The notes under the pieces were generated by a model that was given only the letters and a program-made list of their open reading frames with translations, searched no databases and was not told the origin of the DNA. A stretch of DNA of 33,768 nt from JBMYYR01 sp049609625. GTDB lineage: Bacteria > Bacteroidota > Bacteroidia > Flavobacteriales > CAJXXR01. Position numbers and translations under genes: made by a program. This document shows positions 9,000-16,818 of the stretch, in pieces. How positions within the stretch are numbered: position 1 is the first letter of the stretch; each line of letters starts with the position of its first letter. The DNA lies in NCBI GenBank assembly GCA_049609625.1, contig JBMYYR010000021.1, forward strand, positions 1 to 33,768, in the 5' to 3' direction.

Positions 9000-9625
9000 G
9001 AAATAAATTTGTTGCACGGCTTATTTCCACGGTTTTTCATCCGGTTTTTCTACCATTTTTATTAATCTATTGGCTTGTAAATCAATCATTAACTCCTTTG
9101 GGAGACGGTTTGTCTGATATGATTTTGCGGAGTGTGTTTGTCGCCACTTTACTGATTCCACTCTTAACGGTTCTGATTCTAAAATGGAGTAGTTTGGTAG
9201 ATTCCATTCATTTGGCGAAAGCCGAAGAACGACGCTGGCCCTACAGTTTGAGTATGTTTACGTTTTTGATGCTCAGCGTCTTATTTTATCAACAATATGT
9301 TGTGCCCAAAGAATTTGCCATCATTTTATTTGGATCAGGTATTAGTATTATGTTTTTGCGCTTGTATCTTTCCGAAATCAAAATCAGTGCCCACACCACT
9401 TGTGCTGGTGGCGTAGCTGGAGCTTTAATTCAACTTACCACCGCCTTCGATTATCCTTTTTTCTACCCAAGTTTGCTTGCCGTTCTATTGGCCGGACTCA
9501 TTGGCTGGGCGCGTCTTGATCTTCGGGCTCATAGCCAACAAGAAGTTTATATTGGTTATGGTTTAGGTTTTGTATGTCAACTTTTTTCTTCAGATTTACT
9601 GTCATTTATAGATGGTGTGCTCTAG
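8996..9625 (+). CDS. PAP2-like integral membrane protein
   Basis: A 209-residue protein with about six hydrophobic helices. The C-terminal half carries KISAHTTCAGG and RLDLRAHSQQEVYIGYGLG, which resemble the second and third motifs of membrane PAP2 phosphatases (SxH, and RxxxxxHxxxD/E). The last acidic position reads QE rather than D, and the first KxxxxxxRP motif is not obvious, so enzymatic activity is uncertain. If active, it would dephosphorylate a lipid phosphate such as undecaprenyl pyrophosphate or phosphatidic acid in the inner membrane. It overlaps rpoN by four bases; the link with sigma-54 is probably only transcriptional. Assignment to PAP2 is inference from these weak motifs. Confidence 0.75.
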   Translation: MRNKFVARLISTVFHPVFLPFLLIYWLVNQSLTPLGDGLSDMILRSVFVATLLIPLLTVLILKWSSLVDSIHLAKAEERRWPYSLSMFTFLMLSVLFYQQYVVPKEFAIILFGSGISIMFLRLYLSEIKISAHTTCAGGVAGALIQLTTAFDYPFFYPSLLAVLLAGLIGWARLDLRAHSQQEVYIGYGLGFVCQLFSSDLLSFIDGVL

Positions 9626-9686
9626 GATAGTTAGGGTTTTGTGGTCGTTTTTTTCATAACTAACTATTCCAAAACTTCTCTTTGGT

Positions 9687-10376
9687 CTATAAGTCCAAAT
9701 CAAATCCCACAGGCGCAATCAGCAACACTATTTCGCCTTTTAGCTTTCGCTCGGCCATCAATGCCAAAAGTGTTGAAGGCTTTCCTCGCAAACTTTCTTC
9801 AAATGTTTTGGACAATTCGCGGCAAATACAAAGCAAGCGCTCATCGCCTAAAAAAGTCTGAATTTGTTCTACGGTTTTATTTATTTTATGGGGAGATTCG
9901 TACAAAACAACCGTACGTTTTTCTTCAGCATAGGATTCTATTTTTGACTTTCGTCCCTTTTTGGGAGGTAAAAAACCTTCAAAAACAAAACGTTCGCAAG
10001 GAAAACCACTAATAACCAAAGCGGGCAAGAGCGCATTAGCACCAGGCAAACATTCTACAGCAATACCTTCCTCGGCGCAAGCCCGAGAAAGCAAAAAGCC
10101 TGGGTCTGAAATGCCTGGCGTACCTGCGTCAGAAATAACAGCAAGCTGAGCACCTGTCTTCAATTTTTCGATAAGCTTAGGAAACACCTTGTGTTCGTTG
10201 TGCATGTGGTAGGACGAGAGTGTATTCTCAATCTCGTAATGATTCAGAAGTTTTAGACTCGTTCTGGTGTCTTCCGCAAAAATTTCGTCTACTTCCTTCA
10301 GCAGGCGTATGGCCCGTAGACTAATATCTTCTAAATTACCGATAGGCGTGGGAATAAAATAGAGTCTTCCATTCAT
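9687..10376 (-). CDS. rsmI: 16S rRNA (cytidine-1402-2'-O)-methyltransferase
   Basis: A 229-residue SAM-dependent enzyme of the tetrapyrrole-methylase fold that methylates the ribose of C1402 in the decoding centre of 16S rRNA. Diagnostic segments are LYFIPTPIGNLEDISLRA at the N-terminus, AEDTRTSLKLLNHY, and the SAM-binding ISDAGTPGISDPG loop. Further on come VVLYESPHKI and ICRELSKTFEE. It is shorter than the E. coli enzyme (about 286 residues) because it ends after the catalytic domain, as is usual in Bacteroidota. It is a single gene with its own -7 element upstream and converges with the PAP2-like gene. Confidence 0.95.
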   Translation of the reverse strand: MNGRLYFIPTPIGNLEDISLRAIRLLKEVDEIFAEDTRTSLKLLNHYEIENTLSSYHMHNEHKVFPKLIEKLKTGAQLAVISDAGTPGISDPGFLLSRACAEEGIAVECLPGANALLPALVISGFPCERFVFEGFLPPKKGRKSKIESYAEEKRTVVLYESPHKINKTVEQIQTFLGDERLLCICRELSKTFEESLRGKPSTLLALMAERKLKGEIVLLIAPVGFDLDL

Positions 10377-10411
10377 AATGTTGTTTGTTTTGATGATATA
10401 ACTATCGAAGA

Positions 10412-10419
10412 CAAAGGTA
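10412..10419 (-). promoter_or_regulatory. -7 element for rsmI
   Basis: TACCTTTG on the minus strand, an exact TAnnTTTG match 35 bases before the rsmI ATG. The rest of the 10377-10620 gap holds no gene or repeat that I can support. Confidence 0.5.
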
Positions 10420-10620
10420 AGGATATTCTTAGGTTATGATTTTGATCAGATATAGTAGAATTATTTTTTTTCAGGAAGCTTAGAGTGAGTTGCTTTTGGC
10501 TAACAATAGTCAGCTTCTCGTCAACTTGATTGATAATTGGCTGAAAATTCAGGCAATACAACAGATCAAACAAAAATTCAAAATAAAACTAAAACCACTT
10601 TTTAATTAGAAAAGAAATTT

Positions 10621-10628
10621 TAAATTTG
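10621..10628 (+). promoter_or_regulatory. -7 element for tRNA-Leu
   Basis: TAAATTTG, an exact TAnnTTTG match ending 20 bases before the tRNA. Transcription would begin around 10635, a few bases before the mature 5' end. Confidence 0.5.
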
Positions 10629-10648
10629 CATCACTAATTTCAAGAAAA

Positions 10649-10730
10649 GCCTTGGTGGCGGAATTGGTAGACGCGCTGGATTCAAAATCCAGTTCTTTCG
10701 AGAGTGCGGGTTCGATTCCCGCCCAAGGTA
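10649..10730 (+). tRNA. tRNA-Leu (anticodon CAA)
   Basis: An 82-base type II tRNA. The acceptor stem is GCCTTGG with CCAAGGT (a G-U pair at the end). A D-arm contains GGTAGAC, and the anticodon stem is CTGGA/TCCAG around the loop TTCAAAA, giving anticodon CAA, which reads UUG. A long variable arm (TTCTTTCGAGAG region) is typical of leucine tRNA. The T-arm is GCGGG TTCGATT CCCGC. The discriminator base is A, and CCA is not encoded. It has its own promoter and terminator and so is a single-gene unit. Confidence 0.96.
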
Positions 10731-10737
10731 CTAAAGG

Positions 10738-10768
10738 AAAAGCCGAAGATTATGTCTTCGGCTTTTTT
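10738..10768 (+). terminator. Terminator of tRNA-Leu
   Basis: A 12-bp perfect stem (AAAAGCCGAAGA with TCTTCGGCTTTT), loop TTATG, and six T in a row at the 3' side. Seen from the other strand it could also end transcription from paaY. Confidence 0.9.
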
Positions 10769-10844
10769 GGTATTTAGATACAACAAAACGTGTTTTGATA
10801 TGGCTTGAATGGGCCGATTTGTTTAGGAAAAAGCGTTTTCTAGA

Positions 10845-11441
10845 CTATTTTTTAGCCTTAGAATCCCAAATAGTATAATTTACCTCTTGCATTTTTCGGT
10901 CTTTTGGGACTTCCGTCAATGGTTCACAAATCTTTAGACTTTCCTTGCATTGATTTGGAAGTTGTTGATACAAAGCTGTGCCTTCTGTTTTCCAACCGAT
11001 CATCTCATCCGAAACCGTTTTGACTACTTTTGCAGGGTTTCCAACAATGACTTGTCGTTCTGGAAATGTAGATTTTGTAGGCACAAAACAAAGTGCCCCA
11101 ACAATACATTCCTTGCCAATCACAACCTTATCCATCACCACGGCATTCATTCCAACTAAAGTATTTTCGCCAATATCGCCACCGTGAATGATAGCGCCAT
11201 GACCAATATGTGCGCCTTTTCTGAGATAAGTTGTCGCTCCAGGAAACATGTGAATGACACAATTTTCTTGAACATTACAGCCGTCTTCAATCACAATTTG
11301 ACCCCAATCGCCACGAATCACAGCACCTGGCCCAATGTAAACATCGGCACCAATAATCACATTTCCAGTTACATTGGCTTGTGGATGGACGTAAGAACTT
11401 GGGTGTATAACGGGTTTGTAACCTTGAAATTCGTAAATCAT
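10845..11441 (-). CDS. paaY: PaaY-type hexapeptide-repeat protein (gamma-carbonic anhydrase fold)
   Basis: A 198-residue left-handed beta-helix protein. Hexapeptide repeats run from about residue 20 to 140 (NVIIGADVYIGPGAVIRGDW). Three metal-ligand histidines are in place: H64 (CVIHMFPG), H81 and H86 (IGHGAIIHGGDIG), with the His-x4-His spacing of gamma-carbonic anhydrases. The closest named relative is PaaY of the phenylacetate pathway, which removes stray CoA thioesters. The neighbour nine bases upstream is a thiolase of the same pathway type, which supports that name. The C-terminal 40 residues extend beyond the helix (SLKICEPL region), as in PaaY. A general carbonic anhydrase or acyltransferase role is the alternative. 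Confidence 0.82.
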   Translation of the reverse strand: MIYEFQGYKPVIHPSSYVHPQANVTGNVIIGADVYIGPGAVIRGDWGQIVIEDGCNVQENCVIHMFPGATTYLRKGAHIGHGAIIHGGDIGENTLVGMNAVVMDKVVIGKECIVGALCFVPTKSTFPERQVIVGNPAKVVKTVSDEMIGWKTEGTALYQQLPNQCKESLKICEPLTEVPKDRKMQEVNYTIWDSKAKK

Positions 11442-11450
11442 ATCAGAAAA

Positions 11451-12659
11451 TTATACTCGTTCAATAATAGTCGCATAACCTTGCCCGACCCCAATACACA
11501 TGGTGCAAAGCGCATAGCGTTTGTTTTGTTTTTGGAGTTCGATGGCTGCCGTTTGAAGAATACGAGTTCCCGAAACACCTAAAGGATGCCCAAGCGCAAT
11601 CGCACCGCCATTCGGATTAATTCGAGTATCCGTATCCTCTAAACCTAAAGCTCGAATACAAGCTAAGGCTTGAGCGGAAAAGGCTTCATTGAGTTCGATG
11701 ATGTCCATGTCGTCAAGAGTCAAGCCCGCTTTTTTCAAAGCTAATTGAGAAGCTTTTACAGGGCCAATACCCATAATTCTAGGCTCTACGCCCACAACTG
11801 CCGAACTCACCACACGAGCCATTGGTTTAAGATTATAGGTTTTGATAGCGTCTTCAGATGCCAACAACATAGCGGCTGCACCGTCGTTCAGTCCAGAAGC
11901 ATTTCCTGCGGTTACCGTTCCATTTTCTCTTCTAAATGCTGGGCGAAGCTTGGCTAATACGTCCAAACTTGTATTTGCTCTAATAAATTCATCCTCAGAA
12001 AAGATAAGATCCTCTTGTTTTCGTCGAGGAATAGAAACGGGAATAATTTCTTCACTAAGTCGACCAGATTGTTGAGCCTTTGCGGCTTTCATCTGAGAGT
12101 TATAGGCAAATAGGTCTTGATCGACTCTCGAAATCTGATATTTATCAGCTAAGTTTTCAGCTGTAAAGCCCATGCCTTCAGAGCCATACATCGCTTCAAG
12201 CTTCGGGTTTATAAAACGCCATCCGAAACTAGAATCATGCATTTGTGCATCGCGGCCAAAGGCTTTTGATGTTTTTGAAATCACCCAAGGGCCTCTAGTC
12301 ATGTTTTCCATCCCGCCAGCAATCACCAGTTCGGCATCGCCACAGGCAATCATTCTCGAACCATTAACTACAGAAGTCATACCCGAAGCACACAAACGGT
12401 TGATGGTTTCGGCAGGTACAGAAATCGGCAAACCAGCCATAAGTGCCGACATTCGGGCAACATTTCTATTATCTTCTCCAGCCTGATTGGCACAACCCAT
12501 AATCACGTCAGCAATTTGACTAGGATCAACGGTCGATTGGCGCTCCATCAAGGTCTTGATAACCAATGCACCCAAATCATCTACTCTGGTGTTGGATAGC
12601 GTTCCTGTAAAATTTCCGATTGGTGTTCTGATGGCGTCAATGATGTAGCTTGCTTTCAT
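11451..12659 (-). CDS. pcaF: 3-oxoadipyl-CoA type thiolase
   Basis: A 402-residue thiolase. The nucleophilic cysteine is C90 (NRLCASGMTSV). The catalytic NEAF motif is present, H358 sits in GHPLG, and C388 in CTMCIGVGQG acts as the base. Two segments resemble the PcaF/PaaJ branch more than fatty-acid thiolases: GCANQAGEDNRNVARMSALM near residue 55 and GWRFINPKLEAMYG near residue 148. That branch cleaves 3-oxoadipyl-CoA to succinyl-CoA and acetyl-CoA at the end of aromatic-ring catabolism. It is followed by paaY after nine bases and preceded by rffA after ten, so all three are probably one transcript. None of the upstream ring-activating or ring-opening genes are in the window, so a role in ordinary beta-oxidation is still possible. 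Confidence 0.88.
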   Translation of the reverse strand: MKASYIIDAIRTPIGNFTGTLSNTRVDDLGALVIKTLMERQSTVDPSQIADVIMGCANQAGEDNRNVARMSALMAGLPISVPAETINRLCASGMTSVVNGSRMIACGDAELVIAGGMENMTRGPWVISKTSKAFGRDAQMHDSSFGWRFINPKLEAMYGSEGMGFTAENLADKYQISRVDQDLFAYNSQMKAAKAQQSGRLSEEIIPVSIPRRKQEDLIFSEDEFIRANTSLDVLAKLRPAFRRENGTVTAGNASGLNDGAAAMLLASEDAIKTYNLKPMARVVSSAVVGVEPRIMGIGPVKASQLALKKAGLTLDDMDIIELNEAFSAQALACIRALGLEDTDTRINPNGGAIALGHPLGVSGTRILQTAAIELQKQNKRYALCTMCIGVGQGYATIIERV

Positions 12660-12669
12660 GGCGTAAAAT

Positions 12670-13815
12670 CTATTTAGTATAAAATGCGTTTATGGTTTGG
12701 ATGATGTGCTGTTGTTGCTCATCGCTAAGTTCGTAATAAAATGGAAGTCTTAATAAGGTGTTTTCAAATCGATCGGAATGCGGTAAATCGACTTTTGGTA
12801 AGTTTTGTTTTAGATAAAATGGACTCTGATGCAAACTCAAATAATGAAAAACAGCATGAATGTCATTTGATTTCAAGTGCGAAATCAAAGCTGATCGTTC
12901 TTCTATCGAATTGCAAATCAGGTAAAACATGTGTGCATTATTTGTGCTATGTGTTTCGATGTGTTGGAGTTTGACAAGATTCTGATTTTCAATATCTTGA
13001 AGTCCATTTTTGTAGGTATCCCAAATCGAACATCGTTTACTTTGGATATCGTCTAAGCTTTCTAATTGCGCCCAAAGAAAGGCAGAAATAATTTCTGAAG
13101 GCAAAAATGAAGAGCCTGTATCTACCCAACCATATTTATTAACTTCACCGCGGAAAAATTCGGCTCTATTTGTGCCTTTTTCCCAGATTACTTCGGCACG
13201 AGCCTTGAAACGATCGTCGTTTACGACCAACATTCCGCCTTCGCCAGAAATAATATTTTTAGTTTCATGAAAAGAAAAAGTCGAAAAATGACCGATAGAG
13301 CCAAGTGCTTTTTGCTCTCCTTTTGAGTTGATGTAATAATTATCAATCGCTTGGGCAGCATCTTCAATCACAAAAATATTGTGCTTGTTGGCTAATGCCA
13401 TGATGCTATCCATCTCGCAAGCCGTTCCAGAATAATGCACTACAACAATCGCTTTGGTTTTTTCTGTAATCAGACTTTCTAGTTTGCTTTCATCAATATT
13501 TGGATGCGTTGGTTTAGAATCTGCAAAAACAATGTTTGCACCTTGACGAACAAAGGCTAAAGCCGATGACACAAAAGTATAACTGGGAATAATAACTTCA
13601 TCACCAGGTTTAATGTCGGCCAAAATGGCTGCCATTTCTAGCGCATCCGTACAAGACGTTGTTAGTAAGCATTTCCCGAAATCGTATTTGTCCTCAAAAA
13701 AAGATTGACATGTTTTGGTGTATTCGCCATTGCCAGAAAGCTTTAGCATCTGTACTGCCTTGTAGATATAATGTGTTTCTTTTCCTGAAAGGTAAGGTTT
13801 GTTGAATGGGATCAT
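12670..13815 (-). CDS. rffA: dTDP-4-amino-4,6-dideoxygalactose transaminase
   Basis: A 381-residue PLP enzyme of the DegT/DnrJ/EryC1/StrS sugar-aminotransferase family. It converts dTDP-4-keto-6-deoxyglucose to dTDP-4-amino-4,6-dideoxygalactose, with glutamate as amino donor, for surface polysaccharides. Similarity to the E. coli protein RffA (WecE) runs along the whole length: MIPFNKPYLSG, LTTSCTDALEMAA, GDEVIIPSYTFVS, VIEDAAQAI (D152 contacts the PLP ring nitrogen), SFHETKN (K186 forms the Schiff base), EKGTNRAEFFRG and NAHMFYL. The start at 13815 matches that of relatives. It heads a run with pcaF and paaY, an odd pairing of polysaccharide and catabolic genes. The 48-residue gene lies upstream on the same strand but is separated by a hairpin. 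Confidence 0.93.
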   Translation of the reverse strand: MIPFNKPYLSGKETHYIYKAVQMLKLSGNGEYTKTCQSFFEDKYDFGKCLLTTSCTDALEMAAILADIKPGDEVIIPSYTFVSSALAFVRQGANIVFADSKPTHPNIDESKLESLITEKTKAIVVVHYSGTACEMDSIMALANKHNIFVIEDAAQAIDNYYINSKGEQKALGSIGHFSTFSFHETKNIISGEGGMLVVNDDRFKARAEVIWEKGTNRAEFFRGEVNKYGWVDTGSSFLPSEIISAFLWAQLESLDDIQSKRCSIWDTYKNGLQDIENQNLVKLQHIETHSTNNAHMFYLICNSIEERSALISHLKSNDIHAVFHYLSLHQSPFYLKQNLPKVDLPHSDRFENTLLRLPFYYELSDEQQQHIIQTINAFYTK

Positions 13816-13843
13816 AATAGAAATAATGTTCTTAGAAACAAAA

Positions 13844-13884
13844 CAACCTAAAAGCCATGAATGATGAGTTCGACTTTTAGGTTG
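13844..13884 (-). terminator. Hairpin between the 48-residue gene and rffA
   Basis: An 11-bp perfect stem (CAACCTAAAAG with CTTTTAGGTTG) around a 19-base loop. On the minus strand it is followed by GTTTTG rather than a clean T run. It could terminate the small upstream gene or act as an attenuating or processing structure ahead of rffA. Confidence 0.5.
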
Positions 13885-13910
13885 GTGATGCTTGGTAGAA
13901 TTTGTTAAGT

Positions 13911-14057
13911 TTACTCGATGGCAATGTCTTCTTTGGATGCGTGTTTACGATCCATAAAATACGCTCCAATCCAAAATGGCATAAAACCAATTAAGAAAAT
14001 CATAAGCCAAAAAGCCATTAAAGCAACCACTACAAATGCAAGAATTCCAATAAACAT
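13911..14057 (-). CDS. 48-residue membrane microprotein
   Basis: An ATG at 14057 opens a 48-codon frame ending at TAA 13911-13913. The peptide starts MFIGILAFVVVALMAFWL and continues through a second hydrophobic stretch (MIFLIGFMPFWIGAYFM), then a charged tail DRKHASKEDIAIE. That predicts one long or two short membrane helices with a cytoplasmic charged end. Support for it being real comes from the TAnnTTTG element 27 bases before its start and the hairpin after its stop. I do not recognise a family. Small membrane peptides of this kind often regulate a transporter or enzyme, but nothing here says which. Confidence 0.65.
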   Translation of the reverse strand: MFIGILAFVVVALMAFWLMIFLIGFMPFWIGAYFMDRKHASKEDIAIE

Positions 14058-14083
14058 AATTGTTGTTGTTTAGTTTAGAGCCA

Positions 14084-14091
14084 CAAATATA
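14084..14091 (-). promoter_or_regulatory. -7 element for the 48-residue gene
   Basis: TATATTTG on the minus strand, an exact TAnnTTTG match, 27 bases before the ATG at 14057. It is divergent from the GSCFA promoter. Confidence 0.5.
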
Positions 14092-14166
14092 GTTTTATTT
14101 TCTAAATCTAAAACTCTTTTACCTACTTTTTATTCTTTTTGTACCAAAAGCGCTTCATTCTTGGTT

Positions 14167-14194
14167 TTTGTCTGATTTAGATTGCCTATTTTTG
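14167..14194 (+). promoter_or_regulatory. Promoter of the GSCFA gene
   Basis: TTTG at 14167-14170 and TATTTTTG at 14187-14194, 16 bases apart. A one-mismatch alternative, CAACTTTG, lies at 14220-14227 and would give a shorter leader. Confidence 0.45.
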
Positions 14195-14273
14195 ACCTTC
14201 TTATGCCAAAATACGTATTCAACTTTGGTATAGATTTAAAAAAAAATGATCTGTAATCATAAAGTCAAAACAC

Positions 14274-15215
14274 ATGAAGTTCTCCACGCTCTTTACTCCG
14301 CTCGAGCCCATCAGCTTTCCAAAGCACATTCATTTTTCGGATCAAATTCTGAGTCTTGGATCGTGTTTTGCTCAGGAGATTGGAAATGAACTAAAAGCGC
14401 ATCAACAGCAGGTTTGTGTCAATCCAGCTGGTGTGTTGTTCAATCCCATTTCTGTTTTGAATCTGATTCGACGTTCTTTTCAGGATTTCAAATTTGAAAC
14501 AAACCGTGTGGTTCAAAAGGGAGATTTGTATTATCATTACGACTATCACTCGGATGTATTTGGCGAAACAAAAATGGAGCTGAAAGACAAAATTTGGGAC
14601 TGCCATCAAACCATAAAAAAAGCCATCGAAAACAGCGCATGGCTGTTTCTTACTTGGGGCACAAGCATGATTTATGAATTTGAAAATCAACCAGTTGCTA
14701 ATTGTCATAAGCAAGCTCCATCGAATTTTAATCAGGTAGTGCTACAGACCTCAATGCTGACAAAAGCTTTTGAAGACTGCTATAACATTGTAAAAAAAAA
14801 TCGACCAAAACTCAACATTCTACTGACTACGAGTCCCGTTCGCCATAGCAAAGATGGTCTGATAACCAACAATCGGTCTAAAGCTACATTGCAACTATTA
14901 AATCAAGAACTTTGCTCCCGTTTTGATGATGTATTTTATTTTCCATCGTACGAAATTTTAATGGATGTGTTGAGAGATTACCGTTTTTATAAATCGGACT
15001 TAATTCATCCAAACCAACAAGCCATTGCAGTCGTTTGGAAGTATTTTTCTGAATCTTTACTAGCTAAAGATGATGATGAAAAGTATCGACTCGGTTTTAA
15101 GCTCCATCAAATGAATCAACACAACCTACAACATCCAAAAACAAAAGAAAGTCTAAAATTTATTGAAAAACGAAAGGCTTTAGAACTTAAGCTTAAGGCG
15201 CTGAAATTAGTGTAG
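14274..15215 (+). CDS. GSCFA-domain protein (SGNH-like hydrolase/transferase)
   Basis: A 313-residue protein with the family-naming motif GSCFA at residues 29-33 (SLGSCFAQEIG). Next come FLTWGTSMIYEFEN and ILLTTSPVRHSKDGL. SDLIHPNQQA (D242, H245) sits where SGNH hydrolases carry their Asp-His pair. With Ser30 as nucleophile this would be a complete Ser-Asp-His triad. The family is common in Bacteroidota and its substrate is not established; an esterase or acyltransferase acting on surface glycans is a reasonable guess. There is no signal peptide, so it is cytoplasmic. It has its own promoter and is separated from metK by a riboswitch-bearing gap. Confidence 0.87.
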   Translation: MKFSTLFTPLEPISFPKHIHFSDQILSLGSCFAQEIGNELKAHQQQVCVNPAGVLFNPISVLNLIRRSFQDFKFETNRVVQKGDLYYHYDYHSDVFGETKMELKDKIWDCHQTIKKAIENSAWLFLTWGTSMIYEFENQPVANCHKQAPSNFNQVVLQTSMLTKAFEDCYNIVKKNRPKLNILLTTSPVRHSKDGLITNNRSKATLQLLNQELCSRFDDVFYFPSYEILMDVLRDYRFYKSDLIHPNQQAIAVVWKYFSESLLAKDDDEKYRLGFKLHQMNQHNLQHPKTKESLKFIEKRKALELKLKALKLV

Positions 15216-15322
15216 GCTCTTCTAAAGAAAATAATTAATGCACTGAAAATCAACTAGTTAATTTATTTTCTAAAATTTGAATAACGTGCCCTAAGCTGAT
15301 AGCGTACTATTTTTTTGGACAG

Positions 15323-15355
15323 TTGAATGTATATGAAAGTTTTTTATTAGCTTTG
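15323..15355 (+). promoter_or_regulatory. Promoter of the metK leader
   Basis: TTG at 15323-15325 and, 22 bases on, TAGCTTTG at 15348-15355, matching the -33/-7 Bacteroidota consensus. Transcription should start near 15362, just before the predicted riboswitch. Confidence 0.6.
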
Positions 15356-15370
15356 CAAAACATTTTATTA

Positions 15371-15425
15371 CATCGTGGAAAGATTTGACTGCTTGCTACC
15401 ACTCTAAACATAATGCTAAATCAGT
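15371..15425 (+). promoter_or_regulatory. SAM-II riboswitch (metA motif) in the metK leader
   Basis: The parts of a SAM-II H-type pseudoknot occur in order. P1 5' strand GTGG is at 15375-15378. The conserved loop GATTTGA (15382-15388) runs into ACTG (15388-15391), followed by TTGCTA (15393-15398). P1 3' strand CCAC is at 15399-15402. An A-rich joint leads to the hallmark GCTAAA at 15415-15420, and CAGT at 15422-15425 can pair with the loop ACTG to close the pseudoknot. It lies between a promoter and metK, whose product makes SAM, so feedback repression is the natural reading. Two features differ from the usual consensus as I remember it: P1 is short, and AAA is inserted after GTGG. The ATG is 50 bases downstream, so how folding blocks expression is unclear. 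Confidence 0.78.
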
Positions 15426-15475
15426 TTGAGCACTTCTAGCTTCTTCAGTCTTCCCCCTTAAATACACTTTATACT

Positions 15476-16729
15476 ATGTCTTATTTTTTTACCTCAGAAT
15501 CCGTTTCTGAAGGTCACCCAGACAAGGTTGCTGACCAAATTTCAGATGCTGTTTTAGACGCCTTCCTTATCCAAGATCCGGAATCGAGAGTAGCTTGTGA
15601 AACCATGGTAACCACAGGATTAACTATTTTGGCTGGCGAAGTGAAATCAAAAGCCTACGTTGACCTTCAACTTCAGGCCAGAAACACCATTCAACGTATT
15701 GGCTATACTAAGTCCGACTATCAATTTGATTATAAATCTTGCGGTGTAATGTCGGCGATTCACGAGCAATCAGACGATATCAATCGTGGAGTAGATCGCG
15801 AAGAAGAAGAGCAAGGCGCTGGGGATCAGGGAATTATGTTTGGCTATGCCACCAACGAAACCGAAAACTATATGCCTTTGGCTTTACAGATTTCACATAT
15901 TTTACTTCAAGAATTGGCAAATTTACGCCGTTCTGATGACGGCCTGATGTCGTATTTGAGACCAGATGCTAAATCTCAGGTAACGATTCAGTATTCTGAT
16001 CAAGGTACGCCAGAGCGTATTGAGGCTATTGTGCTTTCAACACAACACGATGATTTTGCAGAAGAATCAGCTATGTTGGCAAAAATTAAACAAGATGTGC
16101 TTAGTATTTTGATTCCGCGTGTGAAAAATCAACTTGGATCTCAGAACGCTAATTTATTTGGTGATGATATTAAATATCACATCAATCCAACAGGAAAATT
16201 TGTTATCGGAGGACCACACGGCGATACGGGACTGACGGGACGAAAAATTATTGTGGATACCTATGGCGGTAGAGGCGCTCATGGTGGTGGTGCCTTTTCT
16301 GGAAAAGACCCAAGTAAAGTAGACCGATCAGCGGCTTATGCGGCTCGTCATATTGCAAAAAATGTGGTTGCAGCTGGTGTTGCCGACAAAATTTTAGTTC
16401 AAGCTTCTTATGCCATTGGTGTTGCTGAGCCAACAGGAATTTTTGTTGATACCTATGGCACTTCAAAAGTTGATTTAACCGATGGTCAAATTGCTGATAA
16501 GATTGCAAAAATCTTTGATATGAAACCTGCGGGAATTACTTCACGATTGAAGCTTAAAAATCCGATCTATCAAGACACTGCTGCCTATGGTCATTTTGGG
16601 CGAATGCCGTACACTAAAGAAATAAAATTAAAAATAGCTGAAAATCAAGAAGTTACTAAAAAAGTAGAATTTTTTACGTGGGAAAAACTCGATTTTGTAA
16701 ATCAGGTTAAAGAAGCCTTCAATTTATAA
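15476..16729 (+). CDS. metK: S-adenosylmethionine synthase
   Basis: A 417-residue cytoplasmic enzyme that joins methionine and ATP to give SAM, phosphate and pyrophosphate. Signature segments are FTSESVSEGHPDKVADQISD at the N-terminus (with the catalytic His and the Asp metal ligand), GAGDQGIMFGYA, and the P-loop-like GGPHGDTGLTGRKIIVDTYG. GGGAFSGKDPSKVDRSAAY and ISRxxxL-type C-terminal residues follow. The length is slightly above the E. coli protein (384), as is normal in Bacteroidota. It appears to be a single-gene unit under a SAM-II riboswitch and is closed by a strong hairpin. Confidence 0.98.
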   Translation: MSYFFTSESVSEGHPDKVADQISDAVLDAFLIQDPESRVACETMVTTGLTILAGEVKSKAYVDLQLQARNTIQRIGYTKSDYQFDYKSCGVMSAIHEQSDDINRGVDREEEEQGAGDQGIMFGYATNETENYMPLALQISHILLQELANLRRSDDGLMSYLRPDAKSQVTIQYSDQGTPERIEAIVLSTQHDDFAEESAMLAKIKQDVLSILIPRVKNQLGSQNANLFGDDIKYHINPTGKFVIGGPHGDTGLTGRKIIVDTYGGRGAHGGGAFSGKDPSKVDRSAAYAARHIAKNVVAAGVADKILVQASYAIGVAEPTGIFVDTYGTSKVDLTDGQIADKIAKIFDMKPAGITSRLKLKNPIYQDTAAYGHFGRMPYTKEIKLKIAENQEVTKKVEFFTWEKLDFVNQVKEAFNL

Positions 16730-16755
16730 AAATAACTCCCTGAGTAAGTGATTAA

Positions 16756-16791
16756 CAACAAAGCCTTTATGAAAACATAAAGGCTTTGTTG
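16756..16791. terminator. Terminator hairpin between metK and a convergent gene
   Basis: A perfect 16-bp inverted repeat (CAACAAAGCCTTTATG and its complement) around loop AAAA. The flanks lack a long T run, but its position between convergent genes and its strength make a bidirectional terminator the best call. Confidence 0.75.
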
Positions 16792-16818
16792 GTGTTTAAA
16801 TTACCGTTAGACTAAAAC

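Noticed and set aside
9625..9670. Imperfect inverted repeat ATAGTTAG/CTAACTAT between convergent genes
   Set aside because: The 8-bp stem is AT-rich with a 25-base loop, too weak to call a terminator.
9641..10012. 123-residue frame antisense to rsmI
   Set aside because: The opposite strand carries the clear rsmI gene; the frame is a shadow.
10373..10573. 66-residue frame upstream of rsmI
   Set aside because: It covers the rsmI promoter, has no recognisable domain and no hydrophobic or charged pattern of a protein.
16248..16508. His/Gln-rich 86-residue frame antisense to metK
   Set aside because: Its composition comes from the reverse complement of conserved metK codons; no independent support.
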